A stretch of 51,048 nt of DNA from Actinomycetota bacterium. Lineage in GTDB: Bacteria > Actinomycetota > Acidimicrobiia > Acidimicrobiales > VFJN01. The stretch is from NCBI GenBank assembly GCA_009886035.1, contig VFJN01000093.1, positions 1 through 51,048 on the forward strand. The letters are read 5' to 3'. Made by a program: the position numbers and the translations under genes. The notes beneath the pieces were generated by a model. It worked only from the letters and a program-made list of their open reading frames with translations. It did no database searches and had not been told where the DNA came from. Numbering within the stretch: the first letter of the stretch is position 1; each line of letters opens with the position of its first letter. Below are positions 27,446-37,373 of this stretch, in pieces.

Positions 27446-28261
27446 GTGCAGGATCCACTTCAGTTCGAGGGGAAGCGCGTGGTGGTTACCGGCGCCGCGT
27501 CAGGGATGGGGGCGGCCACGGCGGCGTTGCTCACCGATCTCGGGGCGGAGGTACACGGGGTCGACATCGCCACCGGATCAACCCCGGTGGCGGCGTTCTA
27601 CCGGTGCGATCTGAGTGATCCGGCCCAGATTGATGCCACCGTGGTGGCCATCGGGGGCCGGGTGGATTCCCTGTTCAACTGTGCCGGATTGCCCACCACC
27701 GCCCCCGGCCAGAAGATCATGGTGGTGAACTACCTCGGTCATCGCCATCTCACCGAGGCCTTGCTGCCGAGCATGCCCACGGGCTCGTCTATCGGGTTCA
27801 TTTCCTCGGTGGCCGGCATGGGTTGGCAGGGCAACACGGAACTGCTGCTGGAGTTGGCCGCTACGAAGGACTTCGCCGCGGGCCGGGCCTGGTGTGAAGC
27901 CCACGACGATGCCATCGCGCTCAACGGCTACGGGTTCTCGAAGGAGGCGATCAACGCCTACGTGTCGTGGCGGGGCTACCAGTTGGCGGCCCAGGTGCGG
28001 ATCAACAGCATTCAACCCGGTCCTACCGACACCCCCATGATGCCGAGTTTTGTGGAGAGCATGGGCGAGGACTTCTTCGAGAAGTTTCCCAAGCCGGTAG
28101 GCCGGAACTCCCGGGCCGACGAGCAGGCGTGGGCCATCGTCATGCTGAACAGCCCTCGGTCCAGTTACACCGCCGCCACCAACGTGTTCACCGACGGGGG
28201 TTTCACCGGCGGTCTGTTTACCGGCAGTATCGACTTCAGCGCCCTGTTGCCCCCTGGTTAG
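27446..28261 (+). CDS. SDR, 3-alpha-hydroxysteroid dehydrogenase-like
   Basis: A 271-residue short-chain dehydrogenase. TGAASGMG (15-22) binds NAD; NCAG replaces NNAG (78-81). The active site has Ser120/Ser121 and Tyr162-x3-Lys166 in YGFSKEA. Asp40 after the second strand indicates NAD(H). The sequence around VVNYLGHRHLTEALLPSM and the insertion before Tyr162 resemble the 3-alpha-hydroxysteroid dehydrogenase/carbonyl reductase branch. A hydroxysteroid or similar bulky alcohol would suit the context, but this is inference. GAAGGGGGA precedes the GTG. It has its own control region, so it is not simply the third gene of the dehydrogenase operon. Confidence 0.8.
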   Translation: MQDPLQFEGKRVVVTGAASGMGAATAALLTDLGAEVHGVDIATGSTPVAAFYRCDLSDPAQIDATVVAIGGRVDSLFNCAGLPTTAPGQKIMVVNYLGHRHLTEALLPSMPTGSSIGFISSVAGMGWQGNTELLLELAATKDFAAGRAWCEAHDDAIALNGYGFSKEAINAYVSWRGYQLAAQVRINSIQPGPTDTPMMPSFVESMGEDFFEKFPKPVGRNSRADEQAWAIVMLNSPRSSYTAATNVFTDGGFTGGLFTGSIDFSALLPPG

Positions 28262-28287
28262 CCCCGGGCGGGTCGTGGCGGAGAGGC

Positions 28288-29508
28288 TTAGAGGATGGCG
28301 CCGGATTCTTTGAGGGCGCTGATCTGGTCCCAGTCGTAGCCGAGTTCCATCAAGACAAGTTCGGTCTGTTCGCCGTGTTCGGGGGCGCGCTCTACCTGGA
28401 TCGGCACTTCGTCGAACTGGGCCGGGCTGGCCACCAGCGCCACGTCGTCGCCGTTGCCCGCGGTCATGGTGGGTAGGTAGCCATTCGCTTGCACCTGCAC
28501 ATCGTCGTAGAGCTCGTCGAGCGTCTGGAATGGGCTCCACACGCCGTCGAAGGTGGCCAGGGTTTCCTTCCAGTACGACAGCGGCTGGCTCTCGAAGGCC
28601 GCATCGAGACGCCCAATGCACTCCTCGGCGTTCTGGGCCCGCACCGTGGAATCACAGAACTTGGGATCGGTGGCCATATCGGGCACGCCGAGGCGCACCA
28701 CGAAGTCGTCCCAGTGTTTGTCGCTCTGGAGAAGGATGAGGCTGATGAAGCGGTCGTCGCTCGTCCGGTAGGTACCCACCCCCGGGTTAGGCGACTTGGT
28801 GCGGTCACCCTGGGGAATCTTGGAGAACCCAAACAGTTTCGAGGCGATGATCATCGGGGAGATCTGCCACATGGCGGTGGCCAAAAGGGACACATCCACG
28901 ATGCTCGTCTCGCCGGTGCGTTCCCGTTTCACCAACGCGGCGGCAATGGCCCCGGCAGTGGCGAGCCCGCCCATCACATCGCCGAAGGCCGGGGTGGGTT
29001 GGCCCGGCGGCCACCCGCCGGGTCGTTCCGGCATGGTCACCCCTACCCCGCCTCGGGCCCAGAATGACGCGCCGTCGTATCCGCCCTTTTCGGCGTCCGG
29101 TCCCTTCGGGCCCGCCCCCGAACCTCGGGCGATCACGATGTTGGGGTTACGGGCTCGGATGTCGTCGGTGTCGATGCGGAGTTTGCGCCGAATGGGGGGC
29201 AGGTAGTTGGTGAGGAAAACGTCGGCGGTCTCGACGAGCTTCAGGAGGGCTTCGCGCCCGTCGGCATGGGTGAGGTCGAGGGCCACCGAGCGCTTGCCGC
29301 GGTTGGGCTGTTCGATCATGAAGTTCACGGCCCCGGCGCCGCCGGGAAGCAGGCCGGAGGTGATGAGCCCGCGTTGGGGGTCGCCGCCGGTAACCGGTTC
29401 CACCTTGATGACATCAGCACCCCAGTCCACGAGGACCGAACCCCCCGAAGGGATGAACATCCAACTAGCAACCTCGATGACGCGGATCCCCTCGAGCGGT
29501 CCAGACAC
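28288..29508 (-). CDS. Family III CoA-transferase (CaiB/BaiF)
   Basis: A 406-residue CaiB/BaiF-type enzyme that moves CoA between acids; racemases such as AMACR share the fold. GIRVIEVASWMFIPSGG is the N-terminal signature, KRSVALDL and NIVIARGSG follow, and FGDVMGG (about 170-176) supplies the aspartate that forms the acyl intermediate. The C-terminal ERAPEHGEQTELVLMELGYDW is typical. AAGGAGAAA precedes the GTG at 29508. It is the third cistron after a P450 and an aldehyde dehydrogenase, a logical route from alcohol to aldehyde to acid to CoA ester. Alpha-methylacyl-CoA racemase activity is an alternative. Confidence 0.86.
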   Translation of the reverse strand: MSGPLEGIRVIEVASWMFIPSGGSVLVDWGADVIKVEPVTGGDPQRGLITSGLLPGGAGAVNFMIEQPNRGKRSVALDLTHADGREALLKLVETADVFLTNYLPPIRRKLRIDTDDIRARNPNIVIARGSGAGPKGPDAEKGGYDGASFWARGGVGVTMPERPGGWPPGQPTPAFGDVMGGLATAGAIAAALVKRERTGETSIVDVSLLATAMWQISPMIIASKLFGFSKIPQGDRTKSPNPGVGTYRTSDDRFISLILLQSDKHWDDFVVRLGVPDMATDPKFCDSTVRAQNAEECIGRLDAAFESQPLSYWKETLATFDGVWSPFQTLDELYDDVQVQANGYLPTMTAGNGDDVALVASPAQFDEVPIQVERAPEHGEQTELVLMELGYDWDQISALKESGAIL

Positions 29509-29535
29509 TGGTTTCTCCTTATGTGGGGCGACCGG

Positions 29536-30992
<1,457 letters not shown>

Positions 30993-30993
<1 letters not shown>

Positions 30994-32162
30994 CACCACT
31001 CCAGTTCGAGGTTTTCGACGGCTCGCAGGCCCTGCGAGTACTCCAGTTGCACGCCTGCCTTCACGTGATACTCGGGGATGGCGTGATGCCATTCCTCCAG
31101 TGTCACCCGCAACTCCATGCGGGCCAGGTGGGAGCCCAGGCAGCGATGGGCGCCACCCCCGAACGCGATATGCCGGTTCTCCAGGCGGTCGAAGTCGATC
31201 GTGTCGACCTCCGGCCAAGCTCGCTCGTCGGTGTTGGCCGAGCCGAGCATCAGGGTGACGATCTTGCCCTTGGCAATGGGGCAGCCGGCGAGTTCGGTGG
31301 CTTCGGTGGTAACCCGCACCACGCCCTGTACCGGTGATTCCCAGCGCAACATCTCCTCGATGGCGTGGGGGATCAGGGATGGATCCTCTACCAGCGCTCG
31401 TCGATGGTCATCGTGTTGGGCGAGGAAGCTCAGCATGCAATCCAACGAGGCGGTCACCGTGTCCAGGCCGGCGAGAAAGAAGAGGTACCCGATGTCGAGC
31501 ACCTCGTTGGTGGTGAGGCGCTGTCCGTCCACCTCCGCGTCGAGGAACCGGGAGATGAAGTCGTCGGAGCGCTCCTCCTGGCGGGTGTCGATGGCCTCCT
31601 GCAGCACCGCATAGATCTGTTGGCCCACCTTGTCGGTGTAGGCCACCCGTTCTTCGGTAGTGGTCACCGGGGGTCGGATGATTCCGTCTTTTAGCTTGAT
31701 GAATTCGGCGGCCCGGTTCACGGGGAGGCCGAGCAGTTGGAGGAACACGGTGGTGGGCAGGGGTTCGGCCACCGCCGTATGGAAGTTGCACCCGCCTTGG
31801 TCGGCTACCGAGCTCACGAGGGTGCGCACGAGGCGGCGCGTCTGGTCTTCGAGGAGGGCGATCTGCTTGGGGGCGAAGATCGGGTCGAGCAGTTTGCGGT
31901 AGTTGCGGTGGTGGGGTGGGTCGATCTGCAGGGGGATGAGTGGGCGCACCTGTCCGATGGCCACCGCATCGATGCCGGAACTGAAGGTTTCCGGATGCTG
32001 GAGTACGTAGCGCACATCGGCATCGCCCCCCACCACCACCATGCCGATCTCTTCGCCCATGTCGATGGCCGCGCCGGCATCGCGCAACAGCTTGAACATC
32101 GGTTGGGGGTGGGCGAGCGCCACCGGATCGGCCTCGCCCCCCATCATGCTTAGGTCGGACAT
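30993..32162 (-). CDS. Cytochrome P450 monooxygenase (second)
   Basis: A 389-residue soluble P450. The heme loop FGGGAHRCLGSHLARMELR carries the cysteine at about 341. The I-helix reads FLAGLDTVTAS (D-T acid-alcohol pair) and the K-helix EEMLRW. It differs clearly from the 19258-20454 P450, including GGGAHRC instead of GHGIHYC. It heads an operon with aldehyde dehydrogenase and CoA-transferase. Sequential hydroxylation and oxidation of a terminal methyl is the simplest reading, from context. Candidate operator site 5 lies 51 bases upstream. No ferredoxin gene is adjacent. Confidence 0.87.
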
Positions 32163-32213
32163 CGGGTTCCCCTCGTCAGCCGCTCGTGGCCCTCATGCCC
32201 TGGTTTAGTAGAA

Positions 32214-32231
32214 ATCTAACGTTCGTGTCAC
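32214..32231. promoter_or_regulatory. Candidate operator upstream of the P450 operon (site 5)
   Basis: ATCTAAC-GTTCGT-GTCAC (plus strand) reads GTGAC-N6-GTTAGAT toward the P450. It overlaps TAGATT (32213-32218, minus), a good -10 candidate. Confidence 0.55.
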
Positions 32232-32240
32232 AAACGACCC

Positions 32241-33143
32241 CTAGGTTGGATCGGCGGCTCGCACGGTGTGCTTTTCGGCGGGAACCACGGCGGGCGCTTC
32301 CTTCCACGGCGGGATGCCGTCCTCCGGCTTGGCGGCCGGCCACTGGTCATCATGCACCTCGGCCCAGTGCGAGTGGTTGAGTTGGTGAAGGGTGAAGCAG
32401 GCGTTGAGGCTGTTGTAGAAGCCTTGGTTGTCCTGCGTTTCGTTCACCGACTCTTTGATCATCAGCGCCGTCATGGTGGGGAGTGCGGCGATGCGACGGG
32501 CGAAGGCCAAGGTGGAGTCCTCGAGTTCGGCGCGGGGGAAGACCTTCGACACCATGCCGAGGCGGTGCGCTTCGTGGATGTCGATGCTGTCACCGGTGAG
32601 CATCAGCTCTTTGGTCTTGCGGGCACCAAACTCCCAGGGGTGGGCGAAGTACTCCAGTCCACACATGCCCAGGCGGGTGCCCACCACATCGGCGAAGACC
32701 ACGTCGTCGGATCCCACGATGAGATCGCACGCCCACGTGAGCATCAGACCGGCGGCCCACACCGTTCCCTGCACCTGAGCGACGGTTATTTTGCGGAGGT
32801 TCCGCCAGCGGCGGGTGTTTTCGAAGTAGTAGTGCCACTCCTGCAGCATCCGCTTCTCCGCTCCCGAACGGGTGGCTCCGTTGATGAAACTGGTGGGGTG
32901 GGTGGCGTACTCCTCCCGGGCGGCCTTGGATCCCATGTCGTGTCCCGAGGAGAACAGGGGACCAGTGCCGCCGAGGATCACCACCCGACAGGTGTCGTCG
33001 GCTTCGGCGCGCAGGAAGGCGTGGTCAAGTTCCACCAGGAGGCCGCGGTTCTGGGCGTTGCGGGCTTCGGGGCGGTCGAGGAGGATGCGCACGATGGCAC
33101 CGTCGTCGTGGGTCTCGTACTGCAGGTATTGGTAGTCGCTCAT
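32241..33143 (-). CDS. Enoyl-CoA hydratase/isomerase family protein
   Basis: A 300-residue crotonase-fold protein. LDRPEARNAQNRGL starts the CoA pocket, SSGHDMGSKAAREEY (about 67-81) contributes one oxyanion-hole region, and AQVQGTVWAAGLMLTWACDL (about 123-142) the other. It has a long insertion after DMGSK including ATRSGAEKRMLQEWHYYF. This length and the insertion fit the larger echA-type proteins found in actinobacterial lipid islands. The catalytic carboxylates are not clear by eye, so hydratase activity is not certain. It has its own candidate operator at 33171 and ends 78 bases before the P450 gene. Confidence 0.8.
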   Translation of the reverse strand: MSDYQYLQYETHDDGAIVRILLDRPEARNAQNRGLLVELDHAFLRAEADDTCRVVILGGTGPLFSSGHDMGSKAAREEYATHPTSFINGATRSGAEKRMLQEWHYYFENTRRWRNLRKITVAQVQGTVWAAGLMLTWACDLIVGSDDVVFADVVGTRLGMCGLEYFAHPWEFGARKTKELMLTGDSIDIHEAHRLGMVSKVFPRAELEDSTLAFARRIAALPTMTALMIKESVNETQDNQGFYNSLNACFTLHQLNHSHWAEVHDDQWPAAKPEDGIPPWKEAPAVVPAEKHTVRAADPT

Positions 33144-33170
33144 TGGTCTCCCTTACGGCATCACCCGAGG

Positions 33171-33184
33171 TGACGTAGAGGTCA
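33171..33184. promoter_or_regulatory. Candidate operator upstream of enoyl-CoA hydratase (site 6)
   Basis: TGAC-GTAGAG-GTCA, extended as GTGAC-N6-GTCAGAC from 33170. It is the most symmetric of the six sites and lies 27 bases before the start at 33143. Confidence 0.5.
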
Positions 33185-33229
33185 GACACTAGGAGACGCG
33201 CCTGCCCGGTGGGGCGGGCGCTGGGGCGG

Positions 33230-34165
33230 TCAGTCCACCACGTCGTCTACGAGTCCCCAGTCGAGGGCCGTGGACGCCGTGATGGGGTGGCGCGTGAGGG
33301 CGAGCAGGGCGGTTCGGTGACGTCCGATTCGGCGGGGCAGGCTCACGGTGCCACCCGCCCCCGGTATGAGGCCGAGGCCCACCTCGGGTAGGGCGATGGT
33401 GGTGGACGCGGTGGCCACTACCCGCCCGCCAAAGGCGGCCAGTTCGATGCCGCTGCCGATGCAGGAGCCATGGAGGTGCACCGTGGTGCGATGGGCCAGG
33501 GGTTCGAGCCGCGCGCCGATGCTCAGGGCCAGGCGAATGAGGTGACCGCTGGTGGGATCGGGGGTGGTGCCGAACTCATCGAGGTCACCGCCCGCACAGA
33601 ACGACGGCCCCGCCCCCCGCAGGGTGACCGTCAGCGAGGGATCCGCGGTGGCGATGGCCAACGCGTCGAGGAGCCCGTCGCGCATCTCCACTCCGAGGGC
33701 ATTGTGGCGCTCCGGGCGGTGCAGTTCGATGGTCAACCCATTTCCCTGGCGCTCCACTCGCACGGCCGCGGTGGCCACTGGTGGACGTTTCCGCCTCGGG
33801 GTGGTGGTCCGCCAGTGCAAGAACTCCGGCCCGCCCTGCAGCGCCGAGTAGGTGGCCGATTCGGCGAGGAGGCCCTCGTGGGTGGATCTCCCTTCAGCCC
33901 CCCGCAACAGCACGGTGAGGGCCGTGCTGGCCAGTGGGGCTCGCGCCGCGGTGGCGATGATGGCGAGGATGTCCTCGTCGCGGTGGGCGACGACGTCGGA
34001 CCAGGCACCGGATTCCTCACCCACCACGATGCAGGGCTGGAAATCGAGCCCGGGAGTTCCGTGCGGGGGTATCCCCTTCACCACGATGACATCGCCGAGG
34101 CCGCCTTCGGTCCGCTCGGCGAGGAACGCACCGAATTCTCGACCGGAGAGTTCAATCACGGCCAT
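33230..34165 (-). CDS. Enoyl-CoA hydratase/isomerase-fold protein with N-terminal extension
   Basis: A 311-residue crotonase-fold protein preceded by about 120 residues of different character. The crotonase part starts at about VERQGNGLTIELHRPERHNALG. FCAGGDLDEFGT forms one oxyanion region and LHGSCIGSGIELAAFGGRV the other. GLGLIPGAGGTVSLPRRIGR is the usual downstream segment. The N-terminal part (MAVIELSGREFGAFLAERTEGG) is not recognised and may be a degenerate crotonase half or binding domain. The ATG at 34165 is preceded six bases upstream by TACGCT, a leaderless promoter layout. It is downstream of a TetR gene on the same strand. Confidence 0.78.
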   Translation of the reverse strand: MAVIELSGREFGAFLAERTEGGLGDVIVVKGIPPHGTPGLDFQPCIVVGEESGAWSDVVAHRDEDILAIIATAARAPLASTALTVLLRGAEGRSTHEGLLAESATYSALQGGPEFLHWRTTTPRRKRPPVATAAVRVERQGNGLTIELHRPERHNALGVEMRDGLLDALAIATADPSLTVTLRGAGPSFCAGGDLDEFGTTPDPTSGHLIRLALSIGARLEPLAHRTTVHLHGSCIGSGIELAAFGGRVVATASTTIALPEVGLGLIPGAGGTVSLPRRIGRHRTALLALTRHPITASTALDWGLVDDVVD

Positions 34166-34171
34166 GGTTCC

Positions 34172-34177
34172 AGCGTA
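34172..34177 (-). promoter_or_regulatory. Candidate -10 box of a leaderless promoter
   Basis: TACGCT (minus) is six bases from the ATG of the crotonase-fold gene; no Shine-Dalgarno sequence lies between. Confidence 0.4.
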
Positions 34178-34222
34178 GCGATGGGGCGACGGTGGCACCG
34201 GGGGGCGCGCCGCGGGCGCGGC

Positions 34223-34837
34223 TCAGGCGCCCCGCAGGCCCCGCAGGCCCCGCCAGGCCATGTCGGCCACCAGGCGGGCCAGCTCCTCGGCGGGTTCGTG
34301 GGAGCCCTCGCTTATCCAGAGCCGGCTCGTGCCCTCGGCCAGTCCGACGAGTCCGTGGGCGAGGTGTCGGCGTTGGGCCGGCGTGAGACCCGGCACCTCG
34401 ATGAGGGTGGCGATGGCCTCGGCAATGGCTCCTTCCACCTTGGCCACCTGGGCGGCGAACTCGCCGTCGCGTCGGGTACCACCACCAAAGAGAACCCGGA
34501 AGGCGGCTTGGTTCCCTTCCACCCAGCCGAAGTAGGCGATGAAGCCGAGTTCCACCTGTTCATGAGGCGACTCCGCGGTGGTGGTGGCGGTGGTGATGGC
34601 CTCGAGCAAGTGGGCTCCGACGTCGGTCAGTACCTCGCGATAGAGGTCGCGCTTGGACCGGAAGTGCTGATAGAGCACGGGTTTGGTGACGCCGGCCGCT
34701 TCGGCCACGTCGTTCATGGAGGCGGGGTGGAAGCCCTGCTCCCCAAACACCGCCAGGGCCACGTCGAGGAGTTGCTGGCGTCGGCGGGCGGCGGGGAGAC
34801 GCGGCGTAACCGGACGCTCGCCGGTGGGGGGTTTCAC
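34223..34837 (-). CDS. TetR/AcrR family regulator
   Basis: A 204-residue single-module TetR protein. The helix-turn-helix is at about 22-66 (AAGVTKPVLYQHFRSKRDLY), followed by a ligand domain with WVEGNQAAFRVLFGG. It is a candidate repressor of nearby lipid genes or of the alcohol dehydrogenase, and an alternative owner of the GTGAC-N6-GTYAG sites. GTG at 34837 is seven bases after a TACGCT box, supporting this start; a GTG at residue 10 is possible. Its own promoter region shows no copy of that element. Confidence 0.85.
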   Translation of the reverse strand: MKPPTGERPVTPRLPAARRRQQLLDVALAVFGEQGFHPASMNDVAEAAGVTKPVLYQHFRSKRDLYREVLTDVGAHLLEAITTATTTAESPHEQVELGFIAYFGWVEGNQAAFRVLFGGGTRRDGEFAAQVAKVEGAIAEAIATLIEVPGLTPAQRRHLAHGLVGLAEGTSRLWISEGSHEPAEELARLVADMAWRGLRGLRGA

Positions 34838-34844
34838 GCCGCGA

Positions 34845-34850
34845 AGCGTA
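34845..34850 (-). promoter_or_regulatory. Candidate -10 box of a leaderless promoter
   Basis: TACGCT (minus) lies seven bases before the GTG start of the TetR gene. Confidence 0.4.
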
Positions 34851-34890
34851 GGCGGTCATCGCCGCCGCTGGCCGTCAGTGGCCGCTGGTC

Positions 34891-36006
34891 TCAGTGCGTA
34901 TGGGTGATGAGGCTGCGAGCAACCTCGCCGCCTTGCATGTCGAGGAAGGCCTGGTTCACGTCGTCGACGCTGATCTCGCGGGAGATCAGCTCCTCCAGCA
35001 TGAGTTTTCCCTCTCGGTAGAGCGAAATGAGCTTGGGCACGTCTTCTCGCACGTTGGAGGAGCCGTACCAGCAGCCCTTCACGGTCTTGGAGAGATAGAG
35101 GAACGTGAAGGCGGCGTTCAGGTTGAGCATCACGTCCATGCGGGGCACCCCCACGAGGATGGCTTCGCCGCCTGACCGCGTCATGTTGATGGCTTGCTCG
35201 ATGGTGGGGCCGAGCCCGATCACCTCGAAGGCCACATCGGCACCCCGTCCTTCGGTGAGGGCCATGACGGCGCCGACGGGATCGCCCTCGCCGGCTTGGA
35301 TGACGTCAGTGGCGCCGAACTGCTTCGCCATTTTGAGTTTCGACTCGAACATGTCGATGGCGATGATGCGGGTGGCCCCGGCGATTTTGGCACCCTGGAT
35401 CACGTTGAGGCCCACGCCCCCGCAGCCGATCACCGCCACGCTGTCGCCGGGGCGGATGGAGGCCGTATTGAGGGCCGCTCCCACACCGGTGAGCACTCCG
35501 CAGCCGATGAGGGCGGCGAAGCGCAGGTCGATGTCGTCGTCGATCTTCACGAGGGAGATCTCCGGGACGATGGCGTAGTTGCCGAACGTGCCGCACATGG
35601 TCATCTGGTGAAGGGGCTCACCGGTGAGGCTCAGCCGGGTGCTGCCATCGAGCATTCCGCCGGCCGCGATCATGGCGCTCTTCTCGCACAGGTAGGACTG
35701 GCCCCGTTCGCAGCAGTAGCAGGTGCCGCAGGAGGGGATGAAGGACAACACGACATGGTCGCCGGGCTTCAGACTCGTCACGCCTTCCCCTACCTCCTCG
35801 ACGATGCCGGCGCCCTCGTGGCCCAGCACGATCGGCGTGGGGAGGGGCATCGTGCCGTTCTGGACCGACAGGTCCGAGTGGCACACCCCGGAGGCCACGA
35901 TCTTCACTTTGGCCTCGCCCGGCCCGGGGGCGGCGATTTCGATGTCGTGGTGGACCACGAGGTCTTCGTCGACACCTGTCAGAACGGCTGCGGTGATCAT
36001 GATCAT
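34891..36006 (-). CDS. Zinc-dependent medium-chain alcohol dehydrogenase
   Basis: A 371-residue MDR-family enzyme. The catalytic zinc site has Cys in GVCHSDLSV (about 42) and [12 protein letters not shown] (about 62-73) with the His/Glu pair. The structural zinc is bound by the four cysteines of [15 protein letters not shown] (about 93-107). [13 protein letters not shown] (about 197) is the Rossmann motif, followed by an aspartate (AIDMFESK) indicating NAD. The layout resembles class III / NDMA-dependent alcohol dehydrogenases of mycobacteria. It would feed aldehyde dehydrogenase reactions. Two ATGs (36006, 36000) are possible. Confidence 0.87.
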   Translation of the reverse strand: MIMITAAVLTGVDEDLVVHHDIEIAAPGPGEAKVKIVASGVCHSDLSVQNGTMPLPTPIVLGHEGAGIVEEVGEGVTSLKPGDHVVLSFIPSCGTCYCCERGQSYLCEKSAMIAAGGMLDGSTRLSLTGEPLHQMTMCGTFGNYAIVPEISLVKIDDDIDLRFAALIGCGVLTGVGAALNTASIRPGDSVAVIGCGGVGLNVIQGAKIAGATRIIAIDMFESKLKMAKQFGATDVIQAGEGDPVGAVMALTEGRGADVAFEVIGLGPTIEQAINMTRSGGEAILVGVPRMDVMLNLNAAFTFLYLSKTVKGCWYGSSNVREDVPKLISLYREGKLMLEELISREISVDDVNQAFLDMQGGEVARSLITHTH

Positions 36007-36081
36007 TCCCCCTGGGTGCGGTTGCTTCAGGGGACGAGCGTGCCACTCGGCGGGAAGAGGGGCAAACCGGGTCCCCGGCGG

Positions 36082-36345
36082 TTAGAGGCCGCGGGCGCGA
36101 TCGTCTCGCTCGGCAGCCTTGATGCCATACCCAAAGACGATGGCCGGGGCGAGCACGATCGAGCCCACCACGATGGTGGTCACCACGATGGTGCGCACGG
36201 CACCGTCGAAGCCCACCACGAAGCCCATCCCAAACGCCACGATGGCGATGCCGAAAAGGGAATAGCCCAGCCGTTGGCCCACCGACACGAGCCGCGCGAT
36301 CCGGGCCCGTTTGGCCAGCGTGGGGTCCCCGGGAGCATCGGTCAT
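36082..36345 (-). CDS. Small membrane protein, two predicted helices
   Basis: An 87-residue protein with hydrophobic segments about 29-46 ([17 protein letters not shown]) and 51-72 ([21 protein letters not shown]), flanked by charged ends. It looks like a two-helix inner-membrane protein. The family is not recognised. Its ATG overlaps the glycosyltransferase stop by four bases, so the two are cotranscribed and may act together at the membrane. Confidence 0.65.
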   Translation of the reverse strand: MTDAPGDPTLAKRARIARLVSVGQRLGYSLFGIAIVAFGMGFVVGFDGAVRTIVVTTIVVGSIVLAPAIVFGYGIKAAERDDRARGL

Positions 36346-37373
36346 GCGGACCAGCCTGCCTCATCCAGGACGGCGGCGATGTCCTGGCGAAGACGGTCGA
36401 GACCGAAGTGGGCCCGAGCCAGAGCGTGGTTGTGAGCGTGGAGGGCCTCGTCGGGATGGCGCAGAAGGTGGTCGAGGCGGGCGGGATCATCGGGGGAGAA
36501 CCAGCGGAATCCCAAGGCTCGGAGTTCCTCGGCCACCGGATAGGAACCCACCGCCACCGGTCGATGGTGGATGGCGGCCTCGATGGGGGGATTCCCGAAT
36601 CCTTCCCAGGTGGAGGGAAAGGCCACCACATCGCTGGCGGCGTAGGCGTCGGCCATCGACCCGGGGGAGGGTTCGTGGATCACGCGACACCGCGCCGTCT
36701 GCAGTGCGTGGCGCAGGTTGTCGTCGTAACCGTCCTCCGCCGGGCCCAGCAACCAGTACGTGGCGTCGAGGGCCTCGGCGAGCCGCAGGGCGGCGGGCAC
36801 GTTCTTGCGTTCGATGGCCCGCACCGGATGCAGCACCACGCGCTCGTGTTCCCCTACCCCGAGGACGGCCCGGGTAGCCGCCCGATGGCCGGGGGGTTCG
36901 TCCACGTCGAAGCCGTTATAGATCGTGGTGGCGGCGATGCCCCGCTGCGCCATCTCGTCCTCGGTGCGATGGTTGATGGTGACGTGACGCCACGCCGCAT
37001 CGGTGGGGGGTAGTTCCGTGACGTGTCGGAACTCGGCGCGTTGCCACGGCGGATCGTGGTGGTGCAAGAGGGTGGGTTTCCCTCGTCGCTGGGCGGCGAC
37101 GAGGCGGGCGGCCGGTAGGTTGAGAGGGATGGTGCAGAGGTTTTCCACCACAACGAGGTCGGTGTTGGCGAGGGCGGCGGCGAGCCGTCTCGCATCGGGC
37201 CGGGCCGTGGCTCCCAACTCCAGGCCGGGTACGAGGTGGTCCACCGGTCCTTCGCCAGCCACGGTGGTCACGGTCCACCCGAGGTGGCCCAGCGCCGCCA
37301 TCCAGGTGTCGGCCACGACAGAGACACCGTCATGACGACCGAGTCGGAAACTCACCACGGCGACAACAGGCAC
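36342..37373 (-). CDS. Glycosyltransferase family 4 protein
   Basis: A 343-residue GT-B glycosyltransferase. VVAVVSFRLGRHDGVSVVAD begins the N-terminal Rossmann domain and LLHHHDPPWQ lies in the acceptor half. The donor half has LHPVRAIERKN (about 182-192) and the hallmark STWEGFGNPPIEAAIHHRPV (about 255-274) with the E-x7-E motif. The acceptor is unknown. The GTG at 37373 sits six bases after a TAGCGT box, giving a leaderless start. It overlaps the divergent glycosidase start by 42 bases. The 3' end overlaps the small membrane protein by four bases. Confidence 0.82.
   Translation of the reverse strand: MPVVAVVSFRLGRHDGVSVVADTWMAALGHLGWTVTTVAGEGPVDHLVPGLELGATARPDARRLAAALANTDLVVVENLCTIPLNLPAARLVAAQRRGKPTLLHHHDPPWQRAEFRHVTELPPTDAAWRHVTINHRTEDEMAQRGIAATTIYNGFDVDEPPGHRAATRAVLGVGEHERVVLHPVRAIERKNVPAALRLAEALDATYWLLGPAEDGYDDNLRHALQTARCRVIHEPSPGSMADAYAASDVVAFPSTWEGFGNPPIEAAIHHRPVAVGSYPVAEELRALGFRWFSPDDPARLDHLLRHPDEALHAHNHALARAHFGLDRLRQDIAAVLDEAGWSA

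Noticed and set aside
36080-36086. GTTAGA at the end of the small membrane gene as another operator
   Set aside because: It is formed by a stop codon and has no GTGAC six bases away.
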